DNA of 13,852 nucleotides, from the NCBI GenBank assembly GCA_020528935.1, contig JAJDFU010000676.1:1-13852 (forward strand). Reading direction: 5' to 3'. Origin of the DNA: Saprospiraceae bacterium. Lineage in GTDB: Bacteria; Bacteroidota; Bacteroidia; Chitinophagales; Saprospiraceae. Below, piece after piece: positions 1 to 6,180 of this stretch (position 1 is the stretch's first letter; every line of letters starts with the position of its first letter). The position numbers were made by a program, and so were the translations under genes. The notes beneath the pieces were generated by a model, which worked only from the letters and a program-made list of their open reading frames with translations, ran no database searches and was not told the origin of the DNA.

Positions 1-1440
1 TTGCCCCAGAACGGTGCGCCCTTTCGATCCCAACAAATCGCCACGCTCTCCGGCAACCTGCACGAAGAGAGCACCAGGCCCGATTTTGTAGAAACCGTCC
101 AGCAACTGAAGGAAAGCTCCAACGGACTCAGTCTGGCGGAGCGGCGAAATATCGAGGTTTCCTGGCGGGATCTGCAGCGCATACTGTGCCTGGACACGGC
201 TTTTGTCAAGCGCCGGGCCCAACTGATCTCCGAGGCCTTCCACGCCTGGATGAAAGCCCGGGAAGCCAACGATTACCGACATTTCGGCGAAGCCCTGGCC
301 AAACTGGTGGACACCAAACGCGAAGAAGCTGAATTGCTGGGCTATGAGGATCATCCCTACGATGCCCTGCTGGAAGAATTTGAACCCGGCAGCCGGGTGG
401 CCAAACTGGATACTCTTTTCCGGCACGTTCGCCAAAACCTCGTGCAATTCGTCCGGGATTTGGACCATCAGCTGGCCGGAATTGATGATCGTTTTCTGCA
501 CTTCAACTACTCCAAGGACACCCAATGGAAATTCGGTATTCACCTGCTGGAAAAACTGGGCTATGACTTTGAGTCTGGCCGGCAGGATATCGCCCCGCAC
601 CCCTTCACCATCAACTTTTCGCCGGAGGACGTGCGCGTGACCACCCGCATCGACGAGCAGGATCTGGCCAACATGACCTGGAGCTGCATTCACGAAGCCG
701 GGCACGCCATGTACGAACAGGGACTACCCAAAGAGCCCTACGGCTTGCCCATCAGCCGGGCAGCTTCCCTGAGCATACACGAATCTCAAGCCCGCTTATG
801 GGAAAACCACGTGGGCCGGAGCCTGACGTTCTGGAAGGCGAACTATCCCATGCTCCAGCGCTATTTTCCGGCTCAGCTTCGCCACGTATCCCTCGGCCAG
901 TTCTACCAGGCCATCAATAAAGTGATGCCCAACCTGATCCGCACGGAAGCCGACGAACTGCACTATCATTTCCACGTGATGGTGCGCTACGAACTGGAAA
1001 AAGGATTGATGGACGGCAGCCTGGAAGCCAAGGAACTGGTTTCGCACTGGAATGCTATGTACCAAGACTATCTGGGTGTGGATGTGCCGGATGACAGACG
1101 AGGGATCCTGCAAGACATCCACTGGGCGCACGGGAGCTTTGGCTATTTTCCCACCTACTCGCTGGGAAGTTTTTACGCCGCTCAGTTCTTTCGCAAGGCC
1201 AAGGCAGACCGGCCTGAATTGACGGATCAGATGGCTCAGGGCAATCTGAAACCGCTGAAGGAATGGCTGCAGGAGCACATATACGACCGGGGCAAGCGAT
1301 TCGAAGCGGAAGAACTGTGCGAAAAAGTAACCGGTGAACCCCTGCGCTTTTCCTATTTCATGGAATACGCCAGGGAAAAATACCAAGGCCTCCTGGAAAT
1401 GCAGGATACCGGCGTCGGATCGGAATCGGAGATGATCTGA
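1..1440 (+). CDS. M32-family metallocarboxypeptidase (carboxypeptidase Taq type), 5' truncated
   Basis: A zinc-dependent carboxypeptidase that removes C-terminal residues from peptides, probably in the cytoplasm since no signal peptide is visible in the part present. The reading frame is open to the window edge and its first residues (PQNGAPFRSQQ) match an internal part of M32 proteins. About 30-40 residues and the true start therefore lie upstream, and the leading ttg is probably an ordinary Leu codon. Over the 479 residues seen, family landmarks come in order: HPFT at about 200, HEAGH (zinc ligands and catalytic Glu) at 231-235, HESQARLWEN at 260-269 supplying the third zinc ligand, the EADELHYHFH block at about 316-325, and the C-terminal HWAHGSFGYFPTYSLGS block at about 374-390. 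It is convergent with the respiratory cluster, and its TGA directly abuts the stop of the next gene. I see no functional link to respiration. Family assignment is near certain; the in vivo substrate is unknown. Confidence 0.95.
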   Translation: MPQNGAPFRSQQIATLSGNLHEESTRPDFVETVQQLKESSNGLSLAERRNIEVSWRDLQRILCLDTAFVKRRAQLISEAFHAWMKAREANDYRHFGEALAKLVDTKREEAELLGYEDHPYDALLEEFEPGSRVAKLDTLFRHVRQNLVQFVRDLDHQLAGIDDRFLHFNYSKDTQWKFGIHLLEKLGYDFESGRQDIAPHPFTINFSPEDVRVTTRIDEQDLANMTWSCIHEAGHAMYEQGLPKEPYGLPISRAASLSIHESQARLWENHVGRSLTFWKANYPMLQRYFPAQLRHVSLGQFYQAINKVMPNLIRTEADELHYHFHVMVRYELEKGLMDGSLEAKELVSHWNAMYQDYLGVDVPDDRRGILQDIHWAHGSFGYFPTYSLGSFYAAQFFRKAKADRPELTDQMAQGNLKPLKEWLQEHIYDRGKRFEAEELCEKVTGEPLRFSYFMEYAREKYQGLLEMQDTGVGSESEMI

Positions 1441-1737
1441 TCAAACCAGGCGGTCGGAAAGAGCGGTTTCCGCTTCGGACCGCTGTTCCTCTTCTTTATT
1501 TTTCTTCCGGTTGCGATACCAGATGAAAGCTACCGTACCGATAATGACGTACGGCATAGCCAGCATGTAGAGAATGCCGCTGTTGAGCCCCCTGCCTGCC
1601 GTACCGCCATTGGCCATATTGCTTTCCGCCGACATGCGGCACATGGGGCACTGGGCGTTCAGCTCAGGTGCCAGGAAAGAAAAAACAAGCATCAAGGCAA
1701 AAAGGGAAAAAAGTATTTTCTGGTTGTTCGTCATCAT
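1441..1737 (-). CDS. Small membrane protein with N-terminal signal and CPMC motif (uncharacterised, cox-linked)
   Basis: A 98-residue protein of unknown function. Residues 7-28 form a signal peptide ending in LNA, giving a predicted mature N-terminus at Gln29, immediately followed by Cys-Pro-Met-Cys at 30-33. A Gly/Asn-rich linker leads to one membrane helix at about 53-74 and a Lys/Glu-rich tail. By the positive-inside rule the CPMC end faces the periplasm and the charged tail the cytoplasm. I recall similar small proteins (signal peptide, QC-x-MC-R, one helix) near cox genes in Bacteroidota, but no function. It is the last gene of the cluster, 12 bases after the DUF420 gene. Two consecutive ATG codons offer starts (1737 or 1734) and I keep the first. 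A CxxC next to oxidase assembly genes suggests copper handling or thiol redox work on CuA or a cytochrome; this is inference. A structural oxidase subunit is the alternative. Confidence 0.85.
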   Translation of the reverse strand: MMTNNQKILFSLFALMLVFSFLAPELNAQCPMCRMSAESNMANGGTAGRGLNSGILYMLAMPYVIIGTVAFIWYRNRKKNKEEEQRSEAETALSDRLV

Positions 1738-1749
1738 CGCAATTGTGGT

Positions 1750-2346
1750 TTACTGGTAGTAGGGCAAAAGCATTAGGTATACAACCGGACCGGTTATTGC
1801 CACATACAGCCAGAGGGGAAAAACCCAACGGGCCATGCGCTTGTGGCGCTCGTATTGGCCGGTATATGCCCGTATGAAGGTAAACAAAATGAAAGGCAGA
1901 ATGATTCCGGCCAGCGAGATGTGGCTGAGCAGCAAGATCAGGTAAAACGTACGCATGCTACCGGCTTTAGCCTTTTCGGCTGCATCCACCAGGCCGTCTC
2001 CATTCACATCGCCGTACAGGGTCTCCGGGGTGGTGAAGTGGTACGCCACATAGCTGAGCAAGAAGAGCACGGATAGCCCCATGGCTGCGTATATCGCATT
2101 GCGGTGAGCAACTACTTTTTTCCGTTTGATCATCAGCAAAGCATACACCAAAACGAAGGCGGTAATGGCATTGAGCGAGGCGTGGAAAGGCGGCAGAAAG
2201 CTGAAATCCCAGCCCTCCGGCAGCGGGATCTTCACCGAGCGCATGAGTCCCACCAGGAAGAGCACAACGATCGTCACAGCCACGGCGGCGATGTTGAGCT
2301 TACGGGCCAGGTCTTTATCGGGCTTTGATCGCAGCAACGTACTCAT
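1750..2346 (-). CDS. DUF420 / CtaM-like integral membrane protein with inserted EF-hand loop
   Basis: A 198-residue protein with about five membrane helices (roughly 17-35, 55-75, 84-103, 131-158, 172-193). It belongs to DUF420, whose member CtaM is needed for haem-copper oxidase activity in Firmicutes. Family histidines are visible at 55 (PPFHASLNA), 81 (AHRNA), 103 (YHFTTPE), 142 (LLSHISLA) and 168 (ERHKRMARW), as is the C-terminal FPLWLYVAITGPVVYLML block. The odd feature is the loop between helices 3 and 4. Other DUF420 proteins I recall have a short GGEG-type turn there, whereas this one has DVNGDGLVDAAE at 113-124, a full EF-hand/dockerin calcium-loop pattern. Positive-inside topology puts that loop in the periplasm. 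The ATG at 2346 is a good start. The gene lies 85 bases after the SCO-like gene and 12 before the CPMC gene, fitting a role in oxidase assembly. Confidence 0.9.
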   Translation of the reverse strand: MSTLLRSKPDKDLARKLNIAAVAVTIVVLFLVGLMRSVKIPLPEGWDFSFLPPFHASLNAITAFVLVYALLMIKRKKVVAHRNAIYAAMGLSVLFLLSYVAYHFTTPETLYGDVNGDGLVDAAEKAKAGSMRTFYLILLLSHISLAGIILPFILFTFIRAYTGQYERHKRMARWVFPLWLYVAITGPVVYLMLLPYYQ

Positions 2347-2431
2347 AATTCGTGGATTCGGAATCGAAAAACCGGCAGAGTGAAACCCAGCGGCTCAATC
2401 GCCCACCGGGACCTGCCGTCGCATCGGCTTC

Positions 2432-3058
2432 TTACTTTTCGGGTTCCCGCTTGAGTTCGGTCTCAGAGGTTTCCACCGGCAGTAAGACGGCGATATGCTC
2501 TACCAGGCGTTTCATATCTTCCTGTTTACGTACATCGTAATAACGCTTCACCACCAGACTGTCGGTCAGCGCCAGGTAAGGATTTTCATCTAAATCCACT
2601 TTCTCCAGGGGGAGCTTCAGGCCTTCGCGGCCGGCCAGTGGTTCGGCGTTCGCGCCGGGAGCGGTCAGGAAGGCCGCCTGCCCGAGCGGCAGGCTTTCGA
2701 GCTGCTTCAGCAACCCGGCGCTATCCTGTGCTGTGGGCAACAAGAGATACTGCACCTCCGGCCGCTCCTGAAACTGGTCGTGAAACTCATTCAGGTAGTA
2801 CAGCATGCGCTCCCGGGTGGAGTCTTCTTCCGGTACCAGGGCCCATACCACGATGTGTGTGCGCAGACTGGACGCATTCAGCAGGGTGTCTTTACCCGTT
2901 GGCAGTTCCGCTGCCGTAAGGCGGGCGTATTCGCCCAGGTCGTCCAGCACTTCCTTACGGTACTCGAAGCCCTGTTTGAGATAATACCAGGACAGGAGCG
3001 GCAGGCCCGCCAGCAGGATGGACAATGCGATAAATTGAATGATCCGCTTGGTCGTCAA
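2432..3058 (-). CDS. SCO1/SenC-like membrane-anchored protein lacking all cysteines
   Basis: A 208-residue protein with one N-terminal membrane anchor (about 7-26) and a periplasmic domain. The domain can be followed along SCO/thioredoxin-like copper chaperones. A strand (HIVVWAL, 68-74) leads into the place of the copper site, then a helix (ERMLYYLNEFHDQF) and EVQYLLL. At the C-terminus LTDSLVVKRYYDVRKQEDMKRLVEHI resembles the SCO ending in which a strand, a turn and a YYD are followed by a helix. Where SCO has CPTICP this protein has VPEEDS (75-80), and there is no cysteine anywhere in the protein. The start is TTG at 3058; an in-frame TAA eight codons upstream with no ATG or GTG between supports it. 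Position between coxD and DUF420 is where Bacteroidota often carry SCO1. The CDS is near certain; SCO ancestry is moderately supported. It may be a copper-independent partner, or a regulator of assembly. Confidence 0.8.
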   Translation of the reverse strand: MTTKRIIQFIALSILLAGLPLLSWYYLKQGFEYRKEVLDDLGEYARLTAAELPTGKDTLLNASSLRTHIVVWALVPEEDSTRERMLYYLNEFHDQFQERPEVQYLLLPTAQDSAGLLKQLESLPLGQAAFLTAPGANAEPLAGREGLKLPLEKVDLDENPYLALTDSLVVKRYYDVRKQEDMKRLVEHIAVLLPVETSETELKREPEK

Positions 3059-3109
3059 GAGGTGTTTGGTTTTTCCTTATGCGATTCTAATACGGTTTCA
3101 AGGATGAAA

Positions 3110-3129
3110 TGCCTCGTTCTTCAGAGGCA
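3110..3129. repeat. Inverted repeat, 6-bp arms, upstream of SCO-like gene
   Basis: TGCCTC and GAGGCA form a perfect 6-bp stem around an 8-base loop. Read on the minus strand it lies in the presumed 5' leader of the SCO-like gene, about 50 bases before its TTG start, and only TTT follows it. It is too weak to be called a terminator; it may be one element of the structured leader described for the coxD to SCO-like spacer. Confidence 0.3.
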
Positions 3130-3149
3130 GGAAAACCGGGAATGCGCGC

Positions 3150-3208
3150 AAAAAAATATTACCGCTCCTTATTGGTTTAGTTATTAATCCAATCCATACG
3201 GAAGCGGT
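3150..3208 (-). terminator. Rho-independent terminator or attenuator after coxD
   Basis: On the minus strand ACCGCT pairs with AGCGGT (3203-3208 with 3161-3166). CC/GG continues the stem after one bulged T, and TTGG/CCAA closes the upper part around an A/T-rich loop. Four bases after the stem comes a run of seven T (3156 to 3150). An A-rich tract lies on the 5' side (3216-3228), which also makes the structure T-flanked when read on the plus strand, so it could be bidirectional. It lies 77 bases after the coxD stop and before the SCO-like gene, so it probably ends or reduces transcription of the act-cox genes before the assembly genes. The long loop lowers confidence. Confidence 0.5.
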
Positions 3209-3284
3209 ATGCGACTTTTATTTTTTTTACGGTATCCGCCAGAAGCCGGAATGCCGTACACGGGGATGGGCCATTGCGGCCTGG

Positions 3285-3713
3285 TCAGCCCAGCGGACGG
3301 TAGAGGGTGGGGTCCTCGAGCAGGCGCCCCTGGAGATCGGCATCCTCCACGGCTGGTTCGGCATCCTTTTGTTCGATCAGTTCGCGGCGCTTTTTCCAGG
3401 AATTGCCCTCCTGAAAAAAGGCGATGATGGCCCAGATCAGCAGGACGGTGGGCAGGAGCACGCTCAGGGCCAGCCCCTTCACTTCGTAGCGCATGTGCAT
3501 GAATTCATACACGATGAAGTACGCTTTGTAGAGGGAAAGGCCGATCAGGCAAATACCGACCACAAAGAATACCGCGGCGTACTTCTCCGCTCCGGGTATC
3601 ACATAGCCCTTTCCCAGTAAGGACAGAAAAACTTCTACCAGCGTAACCGCAGCCAGCAGATACAGTCCTTTGAACACTTTTTTCTTGGATTCTTCGTAGC
3701 TCAGATGTTCCAT
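3285..3713 (-). CDS. coxD: Cytochrome c oxidase subunit IV, prokaryotic small-subunit type
   Basis: A 142-residue accessory subunit of the aa3 oxidase with three predicted membrane helices (about 14-34, 45-66 and 80-100). The segment KAYFIVYEFMHMRYE before helix 3 is typical of the bacterial COX4-like family. The C-terminal 40 residues are charged and polar and should face one side of the membrane. It follows the second subunit III gene by 41 bases, the usual order II-I-III-IV, and is the last structural oxidase gene before the terminator-like spacer. The start is ATG at 3713. The extended acidic tail (residues 110-142) is longer than in minimal members. It has no cofactor ligands; its role is in complex stability or assembly. 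Confidence 0.88.
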   Translation of the reverse strand: MEHLSYEESKKKVFKGLYLLAAVTLVEVFLSLLGKGYVIPGAEKYAAVFFVVGICLIGLSLYKAYFIVYEFMHMRYEVKGLALSVLLPTVLLIWAIIAFFQEGNSWKKRRELIEQKDAEPAVEDADLQGRLLEDPTLYRPLG

Positions 3714-3754
3714 GTTTGTTCGGGTTTAGCCCTCGACTTCAGGGCCTTGATCGG

Positions 3755-4624
3755 TCAAAGGAGATAAAAAACGAGAAAAACGAATACCCACACCAGGTCT
3801 ACAAAGTGCCAGTACAGGCCTACCTTTTCGACCATCTCGTAGCCATTCTTCCGCTCCACATAGATATTGCTGGCCACATTGACCAGGATAATGGTCAGGA
3901 TCAGCACGCCGGTAAATACGTGAAAGCCGTGAAAGCCCGTGATGAAGAAGAACAGCGCACCAAAGGCTTTTGGTCCGAAGGCCTGCTGGCCACGCGAGCC
4001 GTCGGCAAACTGCACCTCGCGCTGTACCCAGTCGCCTTCGTGTTTGTGGATGAGATAACTCTCGCCCGCATCGAAGGTTTCGGGTTCTTCACCTGCTTCG
4101 TAGGCATGGCCGTGTTCGTCCTCCAGATACACGCCGTCCTGCGTCCAGGTACCGAAGGGGTTGGTATTGACGGTCATGTGTTCGGTGCCGATCAGGTTGT
4201 TCCACTCCCAGGCCTGGCAGCCCAGGAAGCCGCTGCCACCGAGGATGGTGAGGAACAGCCAGATCATCACACCGCGCTTATTTTCGCGATGGCCCTCCTG
4301 TACGGCCCGCACCATGGTCACGGAACTTACGATGAGCAGGAAGGACATGATGGTCACAAAGATGAGCGGCGCGTGGTGAATGCCGAAAGGAGCGGTACTG
4401 AATACGAAATCAGGCACCGGCCAGGTCGGGCTGCTGAAGCGCAGAGCGCCGTAGGCTATGAGAAAGCCCGCAAAAGTGAAGGCATCCGAAAGCAGGAAGT
4501 ACCACATCATGATCTTCCCGTAGCTGGCCCTGAACGGCGATTTACCGCCTTCCCACAGGTCGCCGTTCTGCGAGGCTGCCTGTTCGTTCTGCTGCTGTTC
4601 GATCACAGACTCCGTTGTCGCCAT
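3755..4624 (-). CDS. coxC: Cytochrome c oxidase subunit III, long form with soluble insertion
   Basis: A 289-residue subunit III of the heme-copper oxidase, a membrane subunit without redox centres that stabilises subunit I. Recognisable family blocks are WYFLLSDAFTFAGF (41-54), FFFITGFHGFHVFTG (225-239) and the C-terminal YWHFVDLVWVFVFLVFYL (271-288). Between the helix ending near 140 and the one starting near 218 lies a polar insertion of about 70 residues (145-215), rich in Asp, Glu, His and Gly. This is not part of the common subunit III core. The gene follows a second, shorter subunit III gene by 36 bases. Tandem subunit III genes are common in Bacteroidota cox clusters, and the two products may each contribute. 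The start is ATG at 4624. Confidence 0.93.
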   Translation of the reverse strand: MATTESVIEQQQNEQAASQNGDLWEGGKSPFRASYGKIMMWYFLLSDAFTFAGFLIAYGALRFSSPTWPVPDFVFSTAPFGIHHAPLIFVTIMSFLLIVSSVTMVRAVQEGHRENKRGVMIWLFLTILGGSGFLGCQAWEWNNLIGTEHMTVNTNPFGTWTQDGVYLEDEHGHAYEAGEEPETFDAGESYLIHKHEGDWVQREVQFADGSRGQQAFGPKAFGALFFFITGFHGFHVFTGVLILTIILVNVASNIYVERKNGYEMVEKVGLYWHFVDLVWVFVFLVFYLL

Positions 4625-4660
4625 GGTTCGTTCTGGTTTGTTGGTGGAGCAGACGTCCAG

Positions 4661-5248
4661 TTACTGAAAAAGGAAAAAGAACAAGAGGTATAACCACAGC
4701 AAATCTACGAAATGCCAGTAGGTTGCGGTTAATTCAAAGCGCAGTTTTCGGGCCGCACTGAAGCGAAACGGCAGTGCAAATGCGTGAATGAGCGCGACCA
4801 CCAGGGCCGCAATACCTCCAAGCACGTGAGCCGCGTGGATGCCGCTGATCACGTACACGAACGAGCCCGAGGGATTGGTCGTAAGCTCTACCCCACTGGC
4901 GGCCAGGGCCTGCCAGCCCTGATACTGCAGCACCACAAAGGCCAGGCCCAGCAGAAAGGTGAGTACCATCAGGCCCTTGTACAGCTTTTCCCGGCCCTTT
5001 TTGAAGGCCGTGTAGCTGCCGTGGAGGCTGGCACTGCTCAGCAGAATTACGCCTGTGCTCACAAAGAAAAGCGCAGGCAATTCGAATTCCAGCCAATTGC
5101 CCGCCGCCTGGCGCACGATGTACGCACTGGTAAAGGCCGCAAACATCATGGTGATGCTGGCCATGCCCACCCAAAGGGCGAATTTTTTGGGATGAATATT
5201 ACTTCGTCGGTATCCTCCGGTTGTCATGTATGCCTGTTCCATTTCCAT
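4661..5248 (-). CDS. Cytochrome c oxidase subunit III-like protein, short form
   Basis: A 195-residue subunit III homologue with five predicted helices. Family blocks are HPKKFALWVGMASITMMFAAFTSAYIVR (19-46), SGIHAAHVLGGIAALV (135-150) and the C-terminal TYWHFVDLLWLYLLFFFLF (176-194). It starts inside the end of ctaB: the ATG at 5248 shares one base with the ctaB TAA (TAATG), an arrangement that favours translational coupling. In-frame ATGs at 5242 and 5227 are alternatives, and the last would give MTTGGYRR, closer to the usual N-terminus. It is followed by the longer subunit III gene. With seven helices in classical subunit III and five here, the first two are missing, as in other short bacterial members. 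It is likely a structural subunit of the aa3 oxidase. Confidence 0.92.
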   Translation of the reverse strand: MEMEQAYMTTGGYRRSNIHPKKFALWVGMASITMMFAAFTSAYIVRQAAGNWLEFELPALFFVSTGVILLSSASLHGSYTAFKKGREKLYKGLMVLTFLLGLAFVVLQYQGWQALAASGVELTTNPSGSFVYVISGIHAAHVLGGIAALVVALIHAFALPFRFSAARKLRFELTATYWHFVDLLWLYLLFFFLFQ

Positions 5249-5250
5249 TA
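5246..5250 (-). promoter_or_regulatory. TAATG stop/start overlap of ctaB and the short subunit III gene
   Basis: The ctaB stop TAA (5250-5248) and the ATG (5248-5246) of the next gene share one A. Such one-base overlaps usually let the terminating ribosome reinitiate, tying synthesis of subunit III to that of heme O synthase. The coupling holds only if the first ATG is the real start; two in-frame ATGs lie 6 and 21 bases downstream. Confidence 0.5.
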
Positions 5251-6162
5251 CAGCTTGTCGATGAATAAGATCAGCAGGGTCAAAGGCAGGTAGAAAAAGG
5301 AGTAAAACATCAGTTGCAGGGCCGCTTTGCGATCAAACCGCCGGTAAAAGTTCCAGGACAGCAGTGCGTATCCCAGGCTGAGTGCCATTCCGCCCAGGGC
5401 CGACAGCCATCCGGCAGTGCCGAGATAATAGGGAACAAACACCAGCGGCAGCAGAAAAGCAGCGTGCAGCAAAGCCTGCAGGCCGATGCTTCGGGCCGGG
5501 AGGCCGTCTTTGCCGGGCGGAATGAAGTGGTAGCCGGCTTTGCGATAATCCGCATACCCCAGAAAACCGATGGACCAGAAGTGCGGAAACTGCCATAGAA
5601 ACTGTATCCCGAAGAGAGCCAGTGCCAGGTAGGTCACCTGCCCCTGACCGGCCACACAGCCGATGAGCGTAGGCAAAGCCCCGGGGATGGCGCCGATCAT
5701 CACCGCACCCGGTGTCATGCGCTTGAGCGGAGTGTACAGAAAAGCGTACATCACCATGGCCAGGGTACCGAAAAAGGCTGTCCAGGGATTGATGTATGCC
5801 AGCAGGGTGATGCCGGCCAAAGCCATGAGGCCGGCGGCCAGAACGGCTTCCGAGATCTGCATGCGGCCTGCCGCCAGCGGGCGGTCGGCCGTGCGCTTCA
5901 TCTGGCTGTCGTACTCGCGCTCCAGCACCTGATTGAGGGCGTTGGCCGCACCGGTGACCAGAAAGCCACCCAGCAAGAGCGCACCCACCACGGCCCAGTC
6001 GATAGCCCCCTGCAAGCCGATGAGGTAAGCCATCCAGGAGGAAAAGACCACCGTAAGGGTAAGGCGTAGCTTTACCAGAAGCTGGTAGTCTTTCAGTTTT
6101 TGCCGGGCGCCGGCCCTCCAGATGCCCGAATTTGCTTTGGTTTGTATGCTTTGTTCGTTCAC
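5248..6162 (-). CDS. ctaB: Protoheme IX farnesyltransferase (heme O synthase)
   Basis: An integral membrane UbiA-family prenyltransferase of 304 residues that transfers farnesyl from farnesyl diphosphate to the 2-vinyl group of heme B, giving heme O, the precursor of heme A. The first Mg-diphosphate motif is seen as NQVLEREYD at 77-85, followed by KRTADRPLAAGR at 89-100. The second conserved region is YTPLKRMTP at 143-151 with IGAIPGALPTLIG after it, and WQFPHFWSIGFLGYADYRKAGY at 190-211 supplies the later Asp-containing motif. The first Asp of the classical NxxxD is Glu here, a variant I recall from other CtaB proteins. The start is GTG at 6162; an in-frame TAG two codons upstream rules out a longer N-terminus. 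It sits between coxA and the subunit III genes, so heme O is made where subunit I is translated. Heme A synthase (ctaA) is not in the window. Confidence 0.96.
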   Translation of the reverse strand: MNEQSIQTKANSGIWRAGARQKLKDYQLLVKLRLTLTVVFSSWMAYLIGLQGAIDWAVVGALLLGGFLVTGAANALNQVLEREYDSQMKRTADRPLAAGRMQISEAVLAAGLMALAGITLLAYINPWTAFFGTLAMVMYAFLYTPLKRMTPGAVMIGAIPGALPTLIGCVAGQGQVTYLALALFGIQFLWQFPHFWSIGFLGYADYRKAGYHFIPPGKDGLPARSIGLQALLHAAFLLPLVFVPYYLGTAGWLSALGGMALSLGYALLSWNFYRRFDRKAALQLMFYSFFYLPLTLLILFIDKL

Positions 6163-6180
6163 TTGCTACCCTGCGTATAT

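Larger units (their letters stand above)
3059..3284 (-). other. Largest non-coding spacer (226 bases) between coxD and SCO-like gene
   Basis: No gene fits here. In transcription order it holds a hairpin at 3228-3258 (TACGG/CCGTA with inner TCCG/CGGA), an A-rich tract at 3216-3228, the terminator-like hairpin with T-run at 3150-3208, and a short hairpin at 3110-3129. I looked for the Bacteroidota promoter pattern (TTTG near -33 and TAnnTTTG near -7) ahead of the SCO-like gene and did not find a good match; TAGAAT at 3085-3090 resembles a sigma70 -10 box but has no partner -35 box. Confidence 0.6.

Noticed and set aside
2367..2418. CGGCAG/CTGCCG inverted repeat followed by GTTTTT on the minus strand between the SCO-like and DUF420 genes
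   Set aside because: Only 6 bp of stem around a 34-base loop; too weak to call a terminator, and the genes look co-transcribed.
3716..4693. 325-codon plus-strand ORF antisense to the long subunit III gene
   Set aside because: Shadow of a clear heme-copper oxidase subunit; the translation has no coherent features.
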